Source: JBCCQH01 sp039024435 (GTDB taxonomy: Bacteria; Bacteroidota; Bacteroidia; J057; JADKCL01). From it: 34,728 bases of DNA. Under the pieces are notes generated by a model that made no database searches, had not been told where the DNA came from, and worked only from the letters and a program-made list of their open reading frames with translations. The stretch is taken from assembly GCA_039024435.1 (NCBI GenBank), contig JBCCQH010000083.1, positions 1-34,728 of the forward strand. The letters run 5' to 3'. The number at the start of each line of letters is the position of its first letter. The stretch's first letter is position 1. Shown here in pieces: positions 16,512 through 23,410 of this stretch. Position numbers and translations under genes: made by a program.

Positions 16512-17420
16512 TCAAGTTTGCGGCACCGCGCTGCGGTAACCTTCGTGAACGTAGCTGATCACCAGATAATTGATCATCAGCTTTTTGACCGAATAGGGGG
16601 CGATGCGGAGGATTCCCCGGGCCAGGCCGCGCCATGCTGGCCGGGTTGCGAAGTTGAAACCAGCATTTTTGAGGCCTGTACCGGAAATCCGGTCCACCCA
16701 ATAGGTGCCCGCGAGGGCGGGCCATTTTGCGGCAATGTAAGGCAGTCCAGTCCCGCCGTACTCGCGCAACTGGATGAGGGCTTTTTCTAGGGTCTTGGGT
16801 TGGGTGGTTTCCACTACCGCGTCGGTGTTGTGGACGAAGTGCGGCCAGAATTTTTGGTGAATGCGGTAGCCCAGCTCCATGTCCTCCCCACCGTAGTGCC
16901 GGATCTGGGCATCAAAACCTTCGCAACCCCGAAAGAAGCGTGTGGGCAGCGCCGAATTGGCGGTGATGAAATAGTTAAACGGGACCTCGGCCCGGTGGGG
17001 ATACTTCCCCACCCCGCGCTCGGCCGTGTAGCGGACCCACAGATTGTCTTTGCGATTGCGGTACCGTACCCGCCCGATGCTGATCCGGTCTCCCTCTTCG
17101 AGCACGGTGAGGTGGGCCCGGAAAAGCTCCGGGGTGGCTTCCATATCCGAATCGAGAAACAGGGTGTATTCGCCCCGGAGGTGGGGTAGAGCCAGGTTGC
17201 GGGTCGCTGACCGACCGGCATTGACCTTGGCCGGATGGGTCAGGTAGAGGAGCGGAAAATGAAAATTTGCGTCTGCGAGGTAGGCTTGGGTGCCGTCGGT
17301 CGACCCATCGATGCCCACAAGAACCTCAAAGTCAGTTTCGGGCAGTGCGTCCAGGGCTTCCAGGCACCCTTTGAGTTCCGGTAAATTGTTGTACGTAGGG
17401 ATGACCACGCTGAAACGCAT
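16512..17420 (-). CDS. Family 2 glycosyltransferase
   Basis: 302 residues from the ATG at 17420 (MRFSVVIPTYNN). The frame continues to 17486, but GT2 enzymes begin at this strand. GT-A fold signs: VVIPTYNNLPEL at the N-terminus, GIDGSTDGTQ for nucleotide binding, LFLDSDMEA as the metal-binding DxD near residue 100, and GGEDMELGYRIHQ as the ED acceptor/base motif near 200. It transfers a sugar from a nucleotide-sugar donor, probably to cell-surface polysaccharide or lipid; the acceptor cannot be told. No transmembrane helix is obvious, although the C-terminal part (LARGILRIAPYSVKKLMINYLVISYVHEGY) is amphipathic and may touch the membrane. It is not in a polysaccharide cluster. It is divergent from the NuoG-like gene. 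Confidence 0.85.
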   Translation of the reverse strand: MRFSVVIPTYNNLPELKGCLEALDALPETDFEVLVGIDGSTDGTQAYLADANFHFPLLYLTHPAKVNAGRSATRNLALPHLRGEYTLFLDSDMEATPELFRAHLTVLEEGDRISIGRVRYRNRKDNLWVRYTAERGVGKYPHRAEVPFNYFITANSALPTRFFRGCEGFDAQIRHYGGEDMELGYRIHQKFWPHFVHNTDAVVETTQPKTLEKALIQLREYGGTGLPYIAAKWPALAGTYWVDRISGTGLKNAGFNFATRPAWRGLARGILRIAPYSVKKLMINYLVISYVHEGYRSAVPQT

Positions 17421-17512
17421 GCGGCAAAGATAGAGGTTGTTGCCCGTTCGTCGAAATTTCTGTAGCCACCTTCGCCTTTCCGTCAAATCCGGAAAATCTT
17501 CCCTTTTTTGCC

Positions 17513-17542
17513 TTGAAGATTCGGATTTTCACCTTAATTTAG
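17513..17542 (+). promoter_or_regulatory. Candidate Bacteroidota-type promoter of the NuoG-like gene
   Basis: TTG at 17513-17515 and TAATTTAG at 17535-17542 with a 19-bp spacer match the -33/-7 elements with one mismatch. They lie 49 bp before the start codon, in the divergent gap next to the glycosyltransferase. Pattern match only. Confidence 0.4.
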
Positions 17543-17591
17543 TTGTTGGATAAGCCCCTTTTCCGGGGGCGAGAGCTAAATAAGATTCAGG

Positions 17592-19307
17592 ATGCCTCAG
17601 ATTACGATAGACGGAAAACCTTACGAATACGAAGGCGACCACATGCTCCTTCAATTCGCGCTCGACAACGGCGTGGAGATCCCCTATTTCTGTTATCACC
17701 CCGCAATGTCTATTCCCACCAATTGCCGGATGTGTCTGGTGGAGGTAGGATGGCCGGCCAAAGACCGCAAGACCGGGGAACTCAAGCGGGACGAAGAAGG
17801 CAAGATGGTCGTGAATTGGGGCCGCAAGCCCGCGACGGCTTGCAATACTCCCCTATCGCCGGATCTTGTGGTGTTGACCCACCGCTCTTCGCCCAAGGTG
17901 AAGGAGATGCAAAAAGGCGTACTGGAATACATGCTGGTGAATCACCCGCTGGATTGCCCGATTTGTGATCAGGCCGGTGAGTGTCCGTTGCAGATTTGGA
18001 CCTACAAATACGGTCCGGAAGGGTCGCGCTTCGAGTCCAGCAAGGTCCACAAGCCCAAGCGCGTGGAACTCGGTCCGAACGTGATTCTTGATGCCGAGCG
18101 CTGCATCAACTGTACACGTTGTGTGCGTTTTACCGAAGAAATTTCCAAGACGGCGCAGCTCACCATCATCGGGCGGGGCGACAAAAACTATCCGATGACG
18201 GCACCGGGGAAAGTCTTTGACGATCCCTACTCGATGTGTACCATTGACCTGTGCCCGGTGGGTGCTTTGACCAGCAAGCACTTCCGATTCAAGGCCCGCA
18301 CGTGGGAGATGTCGTACGCGCCAGGCCTGTGTACCGGTTGTGCCCGCAGTTGCAGTGTCAACGTCTGGGTGCGCGACAACAAGGTCATGCGCTTGACTCC
18401 GCGGGGCAATCCCCGGGTCAACAATTACTGGATGTGCGACAAGGGACGTTTGGACATCGATAAGTACAACGACCACCGCGTTTCCGGCATTAAGTTGAAG
18501 GGAGATGTCCCGGTTGAGTTCCAAACCGGTATCAACAAAGCGATTGAATTGCTGCGGGCCCATCCCGGCCCGATCACCTTTCTTGGTTCAGCCCACGCCA
18601 GCCTAGAATCGAACATCGCCTTGCGCGACCTCGCCCGGAGCATGGGCGTAGAAACGGTGCATTACGTCTCCTACACCAATTCTGGTTGGGGCGATGAGAT
18701 CTTGCGCAAAGACGACAAGTCGGCCAACGGCACGGGTTGTGAATTGCTCGGTCTTGAAGCGATTGATCCGACGGTGCTGCGTGACCGCATGGCTGCCGGT
18801 GAAATCGGTTTCCTTTACATGCTAGAGGACAACCAGGTACTCGAAATCCTTGGGGATGCCTTGGATAAGGCGACCGTGATTGCCCACGCCACGAACTACC
18901 ACGATTTACAGGCCAAAGTCGATGTGATTCTGCCGGCCGCAATGTCGATTGAGATGGAAGGGACTTACCTCAACGGTGACATGGTTCCGCAGGTGAGTAA
19001 AATGGCGAAGCAGATCAAGCAGATGACGCCGGAGATGTGGATGCGTGTACCAAAATCCCGCCTTGACAAGGCCGCAGTGGCCATTGACCGCTGGCGCGAC
19101 CTGGAAAACATTTTTGACGTGCTTCCGGGATGGCAAATGCTTTCTTCGTTGGCGCTCGGTTTGGGGCACAATCTGGGCTTCAACCACCACAAGGACGTAT
19201 TTGCGAAGCTGCAATCCGAAATTGAAGTATTGGGCGAGGTGAAAATCTCGTACAAAGTCCCGAAAGAAGCCTTCAAATTTACGCAGTACGACTTCGCGAT
19301 TACCTGA
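17592..19307 (+). CDS. nuoG: NuoG-like NADH-quinone oxidoreductase subunit (2Fe-2S/4Fe-4S protein)
   Basis: 571 residues. N-terminal ferredoxin-type 2Fe-2S domain with Cys in YFCYHP, NCRMC and TACNTP; then the His-plus-three-Cys 4Fe-4S motif (NHPLDCPICDQAGECPLQ, about residues 118-135); then ERCINCTRC and CTIDLCPVGAL for the next 4Fe-4S site; then CTGCARSC with WMCDKG, the four cysteines of the extra N7 cluster found in only some NuoG proteins. The rest is a shortened molybdopterin-oxidoreductase-like domain without a cofactor site, including AAMSIEMEGTYLNGDMVPQ. The protein is shorter than E. coli NuoG (about 900) but intact, with a normal start and a terminator behind it. NuoG carries electrons from NuoF towards the membrane arm of complex I. 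No nuoE, nuoF or nuoH lies next to it, so a role in a dispersed complex I is inferred; a NAD-linked hydrogenase or formate dehydrogenase subunit is a less likely alternative. Confidence 0.8.
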   Translation: MPQITIDGKPYEYEGDHMLLQFALDNGVEIPYFCYHPAMSIPTNCRMCLVEVGWPAKDRKTGELKRDEEGKMVVNWGRKPATACNTPLSPDLVVLTHRSSPKVKEMQKGVLEYMLVNHPLDCPICDQAGECPLQIWTYKYGPEGSRFESSKVHKPKRVELGPNVILDAERCINCTRCVRFTEEISKTAQLTIIGRGDKNYPMTAPGKVFDDPYSMCTIDLCPVGALTSKHFRFKARTWEMSYAPGLCTGCARSCSVNVWVRDNKVMRLTPRGNPRVNNYWMCDKGRLDIDKYNDHRVSGIKLKGDVPVEFQTGINKAIELLRAHPGPITFLGSAHASLESNIALRDLARSMGVETVHYVSYTNSGWGDEILRKDDKSANGTGCELLGLEAIDPTVLRDRMAAGEIGFLYMLEDNQVLEILGDALDKATVIAHATNYHDLQAKVDVILPAAMSIEMEGTYLNGDMVPQVSKMAKQIKQMTPEMWMRVPKSRLDKAAVAIDRWRDLENIFDVLPGWQMLSSLALGLGHNLGFNHHKDVFAKLQSEIEVLGEVKISYKVPKEAFKFTQYDFAIT

Positions 19308-19332
19308 TTGCAGGAATTTTGATCTTGTAGGT

Positions 19333-19367
19333 AAAAGCCTCAATCACCCGGTGTGATTGAGGCTTTT
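19333..19367. terminator. Bidirectional intrinsic terminator
   Basis: AAAAGCCTCAATCAC (19333-19347), loop CCGGT, then GTGATTGAGGCTTTT (19353-19367): a perfect 15-bp stem with A/T ends, so it reads as a terminator on both strands. It lies 26 bp after the NuoG-like gene and also downstream of the convergent SLC13 gene, serving both. Confidence 0.85.
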
Positions 19368-19436
19368 GCTTGCCAGGGAAGAATTGTTTGTGATCTCTCT
19401 GCTGGGGGCAATTTGTCGTAGCGTCGAACCAACGCT

Positions 19437-20990
19437 CTACTCCGCCCCCGCCGATATCACCGCCCAGTCCGGCATATTGCCCAGGTCAATGCCCCACACG
19501 GCCGCGGCAATGGCCAAGAAAACCACGGTGACTAGGACAATTCCCAGGAGGTTGAACCAAATTCCGGCCCGAATCATGTCTTTGATGCCTACGTAACCCG
19601 ACCCAAAAACAATGGCCTGGGTCGGAGAAGCCACCGGCATCATAAAGGCGCAGGAGGCGGACAGAGTGGCGGGAATCATCAAGATGCGCGGATCCACCCC
19701 GATGGCCACGGCGGCATTGGCGAGGATGGGCAAGATGAGGTTGGTCGTGGCGGTATTTGAGGTGATCTCGGTAAGGAAGGTGAGCAGGAAACACACCACA
19801 ATCACGAGCAAAGCCGGCGCATCGATTGCCATTGCGGCGAAGGAATTTCCGACCATGCGACTGAGTCCCGAGGCAGCAAATCCTCCAGCAATCGCAAATC
19901 CACCCCCGAAAAGCAGCAAAATGCCCCAGGGCACATTGCGGGCCGCTTCCCAGCGCATCAGGCGCTGGCCGGGGCGATCCTTCGACGGAACCATGAATAA
20001 CAGGCAAGCACAGCCGATGGCTACCGCTGCGTCGTTGACCTCGGTTAGGCCCAGCCCGCTCCGCCAGCCTTGAAACGCAAAACTGTCCCCTAAGCGGATG
20101 TCGCTGCCCGTCAGCCAAAGCACCGCCGCCAGTCCAAAGATGCCCAGAGAAGCGGCTTCGTCCCGGCGCAGCGGTCCCAGGGCGCGCAAGCTTTCCCGGA
20201 TGATGTCCTGGTTGCCCAGGAGACGAGGGGAGCGCACCGGATAAATGAGCCGGGTCAGCAACAGCCAGCCACTCCCGACAAAGACCACCGCGAGCGGGAG
20301 CCCCATGAGCAGCCAGGCTACAAAGCCCGGCTCGGGGGCACCCGGAAATGTCTGCACGAGCACCGTGCGGTAGACCATGTTGGGGGCAGTGCCGATGAGG
20401 GTCGCCATGCCCCCCATGTCGGCGGCGTAGGCGATTCCCAGCATGATCCCCAAGGCGAAATTGCGGAGGGCTTTGCCTTCGGCACCGCTGCTGCGGGCTT
20501 GTTCCAGGACCGACAGCGCAATTGGGAGCATGACCATGACCGTGGCGGTATTGGAGATCCACATGGACATGAATGCGGCGGCAACCATGAAGCCGAGGAC
20601 CAGGCGGGCGGGGGCGCTGCCTACCTTGCTGACGATCCACAAGGCGATGCGGCGGTGGACATTGGTTTCCTGGAGGCCCAAGGCAAGGATAAAGCCACCG
20701 AGGAACAAAAATATCGTGGACTTTCCGTACAGCGCGGTGGTGGACTCGATGGGCATGATTCCAAACAGGGGAAAAAGTACAATCGGCAGGAGCGAGGTCA
20801 CTGGGATGGGCACCACTTCAAAGATCCACCATACGGCCATCAGGGTGACCACGGCGGCCATCGCGGGGGCACTGGGGTGGGAATCGCCCGGAACGGCGAA
20901 GTACATGAGCCCGGCCAACAGCACACCCGCCCCGCCAAACAACAGCGAAAAATAGCGGGATTTGCGGTTTTGCGGCCCGATGGGATTCAT
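19437..20990 (-). CDS. SLC13/DASS-family anion (dicarboxylate) symporter
   Basis: 517 residues from the ATG at 20990 (MNPIGPQNRKSRYF). The frame extends to 21200 but only across repeat DNA. Around a dozen hydrophobic segments are visible. The two inverted-repeat SNT motifs that bind Na+ and carboxylate are present: MWISNTATVMVMLPIA in the first half and ITSNTATTNLILPIL in the second. The family (VcINDY, SdcS, NaDC) imports C4-dicarboxylates or citrate with Na+ across the inner membrane; some members carry sulfate. The substrate cannot be fixed from sequence. The last residues GAE end at a TAG stop. It is convergent with the NuoG-like gene, with a shared terminator between them. Confidence 0.88.
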   Translation of the reverse strand: MNPIGPQNRKSRYFSLLFGGAGVLLAGLMYFAVPGDSHPSAPAMAAVVTLMAVWWIFEVVPIPVTSLLPIVLFPLFGIMPIESTTALYGKSTIFLFLGGFILALGLQETNVHRRIALWIVSKVGSAPARLVLGFMVAAAFMSMWISNTATVMVMLPIALSVLEQARSSGAEGKALRNFALGIMLGIAYAADMGGMATLIGTAPNMVYRTVLVQTFPGAPEPGFVAWLLMGLPLAVVFVGSGWLLLTRLIYPVRSPRLLGNQDIIRESLRALGPLRRDEAASLGIFGLAAVLWLTGSDIRLGDSFAFQGWRSGLGLTEVNDAAVAIGCACLLFMVPSKDRPGQRLMRWEAARNVPWGILLLFGGGFAIAGGFAASGLSRMVGNSFAAMAIDAPALLVIVVCFLLTFLTEITSNTATTNLILPILANAAVAIGVDPRILMIPATLSASCAFMMPVASPTQAIVFGSGYVGIKDMIRAGIWFNLLGIVLVTVVFLAIAAAVWGIDLGNMPDWAVISAGAE

Positions 20991-21448
20991 GGGGGAGTAA
21001 GATACAAAAATGACCCGCAGTAAAGGGTAAATTGCCACGAAAGGGGCGGACGACGATCCGGCAATGCTTGTAAGATCCCTACACTTGTAGCCCAACGGGT
21101 TTTCCGTCTCCAACCACGAGTCCCTCGAAACCGTCATCCCGACGACCGAGGAAAGAGGGAGGAGAGATCTTTCACGGTACAGTTGGTCAACCCTTCGCAA
21201 ATTACCCGGTGAAAGATCTCTCCTCCGTCGAGATGACAGTTTTGGGTAGAAGACGATCCGGCAATCCTTCGCAAATTACCCCGTGAAAAATCTCTCCTGC
21301 GTCGAGATGACGGTGGGGGGAGAGTCGAGATGCAGCCGGGGGTGATAGTCCAAGTGATGGACCCCCTCCCCGGTCGCATGTCGCTTGCTTTTCGGATATT
21401 TGCTGAGGTAAATATCTCACCAACCACGGTACCGCTACCGTATCCGAT
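20991..21448. other. Gene-free interval with interspersed repeats
   Basis: 458 bp between the divergent SLC13 gene and the 249-residue protein gene. It holds three related repeat units (described separately), a direct repeat GACGATCCGGCAAT at 21052-21065 and 21252-21265 exactly 200 bp apart, and a 7-bp inverted repeat GATATTT/AAATATC at 21395-21416 just before the downstream gene, which could be an operator or part of its promoter. Frames crossing the interval show no protein-like sequence. Confidence 0.6.
21134..21313. repeat. Three copies of an interspersed repeat, two of them inverted
   Basis: Unit 2 (21191-21239) and unit 3 (21265-21313) are direct copies with the shared core TTCGCAAATTACC, then GTGAAA, ATCTCTCCT and GTCGAGATGAC. 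Unit 1 (about 21134-21180) runs the other way. Its GGAGGAGAGATCTTTCAC (21158-21175) is the exact reverse complement of 21209-21226 in unit 2, giving an 18-bp perfect stem with a 33-nt loop. Short repeats with a TCTCGACGGAGGAGAGATCTTTCAC-like core are, from memory, scattered between genes in several Bacteroidota genomes. None of the units codes for protein. Confidence 0.7.
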
Positions 21449-22198
21449 ATGAAAAAAGCATTGCGCGTCTTTTTGGGCATCGTGTTCTTCCTGGTTGTCG
21501 CCGGAGGAGTGCTGTTTTTTGTGATGAACAAAAGTCTGCCCGAAGGCCAGGAAGGACCGGAAGCCGAACGATTGGCGGACAAGATGCTGACCGCGGTCAA
21601 CGCCGAAGCCTGGGAAGAGGTCAAGTTCATCGAATGGGATTTCCCCCGGGGACACCATCTCTTTTGGGATCGGGAGCGGCACCTGGGAGAAGTCAAATGG
21701 GACGGGTACCGGGTGCTCGTCGATCCGAATACACTGCGGGGCATCGCCTACTCGGGTACCGAAAAGCTTACCGGAGAGGAGCAACAGGCTAAGGTCGACA
21801 AGGCCATGCAGTTGTTTTGGAATGATTCTTTCTGGCTCATGGGTTTCCTCAAAGTCCGGGATCCCGGTACCACCCGTAAGTTGGTCATTACTGAGGAAGG
21901 AGAAGAAGCACTGTTGGTCACTTACGCGACCGGCGGGGTGACCCCGGGCGACTCCTATTTGTGGTTGCTCGACCCGAGCGGACGCCCCCGGGCTTGGCAG
22001 ATGTGGGTAAACATTGTCCCTATCGGCGGAGCGGAATTCACCTGGGAAGATTGGTATGCCTTACCGAATGGGGCAATGGTAGCGCCGACCCACGCCAATC
22101 CTCTCTTCAATGTGGACCTGCTCGATATCAAAATCGGAAATTCCTTGTCGGAGATGGGCCGGTCGACGGACATCTTTGCCGAACTGATCAACAATTGA
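21449..22198 (+). CDS. Membrane-anchored protein of unknown function
   Basis: 249 residues. One N-terminal transmembrane helix (about residues 5-25, VFLGIVFFLVVAGGVLFFVM) with a basic start (MKKALR) suggests an inner-membrane anchor with the rest in the periplasm. The soluble part has KMLTAVNAEAWEEVKFIEWDF, GHHLFWDRERHLGEVKW, a tryptophan-rich middle (MQLFWNDSFWLMGF) and DSYLWLLDPSGRPRAWQMW, a layout reminiscent of LolA/RseB-like lipid- or sensor-binding beta-sheets, but I do not recognise a named family. It begins 33 bp after a small inverted repeat and is followed 11 bp later by the YwbE gene, suggesting one transcript. It is clearly a real gene (full-length, good codon use). The function is open. 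Confidence 0.75.
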   Translation: MKKALRVFLGIVFFLVVAGGVLFFVMNKSLPEGQEGPEAERLADKMLTAVNAEAWEEVKFIEWDFPRGHHLFWDRERHLGEVKWDGYRVLVDPNTLRGIAYSGTEKLTGEEQQAKVDKAMQLFWNDSFWLMGFLKVRDPGTTRKLVITEEGEEALLVTYATGGVTPGDSYLWLLDPSGRPRAWQMWVNIVPIGGAEFTWEDWYALPNGAMVAPTHANPLFNVDLLDIKIGNSLSEMGRSTDIFAELINN

Positions 22199-22209
22199 AC
22201 GTTTACGCT

Positions 22210-22413
22210 ATGAACGGAACCAGAAGAGCCAATATCAGCATCGGGGCGCGCGTCCTGATCGTCGAAAAGCAAAACCAGCGCAGGGGGGAGACCACGGAAG
22301 GCTACGTCGCCCGCATCCTCACCAGCAAGCCGGTTCACTCCCGGGGCATCAAGGTGAAGCTCGAAACCGGTGAAGTGGGGCGGGTGCAAGAGGTCCTTCC
22401 GGAGGAAGATTGA
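22210..22413 (+). CDS. YwbE family protein
   Basis: 67 residues from the ATG at 22210 (MNGTRRANISIG). The sequence RRANISIGARVLIVEKQNQRRG, then TEGYVARILT, HSRGIKVKLETGEVGRVQEVL, matches the small conserved YwbE (DUF2196) family, whose members are 60-70 residues, basic, and predicted to fold as a small KOW/SH3-like barrel. No biochemical role is established that I know of; nucleic-acid binding is a guess from the fold. The longer frame from 21961 overlaps the previous gene and is not used. It is 11 bp downstream of the membrane-anchored protein, probably the same transcript. Confidence 0.88.
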   Translation: MNGTRRANISIGARVLIVEKQNQRRGETTEGYVARILTSKPVHSRGIKVKLETGEVGRVQEVLPEED

Positions 22414-22570
22414 CGTGGCTCGCCGGGAGCCGCGAGGATTGTGGACACTGCAACACCGCACCGTCCCGGAAGTTGCGCTGAAACTTTAGCCCGTTCCTGC
22501 GGTCCTATCCGCGAGGATGATCTACCACCGGGTCCAACTCGAATCCCCTTACCGTGAGTAAATTATCCGC

Positions 22571-23410
22571 TCAATCGTTCGTCACCAAGCGGATTCCCTC
22601 GGCTTCGATCACGATTCGCTGTTCCCGATAAAGTGACCCGATCGCTTTTTTGAAGGTCTTTTTGCTCATTTCCAGACGGCGCTTGATCAGTTCCGGATCG
22701 CTCTTGTCGTGCAGAGGCAGAAATCCATTGGCGAGACGCAAGTGGTCCAGTACCTTTTGCGCGGCAGGTTCGATCCGGCCCACGCCCTGCGGCTCCAGCG
22801 CGATGTCGAGTTTGCCGTCCTCCCGTACTTTCTTGACGAAGCCCCGCAAGGACTCGCCCGGCCCGATCCGGCGAAACAGTTCGTCGCGGTAGATCAAGCC
22901 TTCAAACTGCCGGTTGACGACAACTTTCAGGCCGAGATCGGTCCAGCGCCATACCATTAGATCGACTTCCTCCCCTTCAGAAAGTTCAAACTCGTGGCGG
23001 ATCAGGAAGCGCTTTAGCCGTCCGGTCGCGACCAGACGCCCGGAAACCGGATCCAGGTAAAGGTAGATCAGGTAGCGCTTGCCCACGGCCATCGCCTCTT
23101 CCTGTTCGCGGTGGGGCGACAGCAAGTCTTTTTCCAGCCCCCAGTCCAAAAACGCGCCGTAGGGCGTGATTTGGCGCACAAACAGACCGGCAAAATTGCC
23201 TACGGTTACAAACGGTTTCAGCGTGGTGGCAATCGGGCGATTTTCATTGTCCCGGTAGATAAATACCCGCATCAGCGCGTCCATATTCAGTTCCTCCGGC
23301 ACGTACTTGCGCGGCAAAAGGATATTGGTGCCTTGGCTGTCCTGTAAATACAGTCCGTGCGGCGCCATGCGCGATGGCTTCAGATTGTTGAATTCCCCGA
23401 TGCGAATCAT
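22571..23410 (-). CDS. CvfB-like S1-domain RNA-binding protein
   Basis: 279 residues. It begins with IGEFNNLKPSRMAPHGLYL and carries consecutive S1/OB-type segments (NFAGLFVRQITPYGAFLDWGLEKDLLSP; GESLRGFVKKVREDGKLDIALE), then a C-terminal winged-helix-like end (LANGFLPLHDKSDPELIKRRLEMSKKTFKKAIGSLYREQRI). This is the CvfB/YitL architecture: three S1-like domains and a winged helix that bind RNA, affecting virulence gene expression in Staphylococcus aureus. Here it is probably a general cytoplasmic RNA-binding regulator. Its start codon overlaps the valS stop in an ATGA (23410-23407), so its translation is likely coupled to valS. Confidence 0.87.
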   Translation of the reverse strand: MIRIGEFNNLKPSRMAPHGLYLQDSQGTNILLPRKYVPEELNMDALMRVFIYRDNENRPIATTLKPFVTVGNFAGLFVRQITPYGAFLDWGLEKDLLSPHREQEEAMAVGKRYLIYLYLDPVSGRLVATGRLKRFLIRHEFELSEGEEVDLMVWRWTDLGLKVVVNRQFEGLIYRDELFRRIGPGESLRGFVKKVREDGKLDIALEPQGVGRIEPAAQKVLDHLRLANGFLPLHDKSDPELIKRRLEMSKKTFKKAIGSLYREQRIVIEAEGIRLVTND

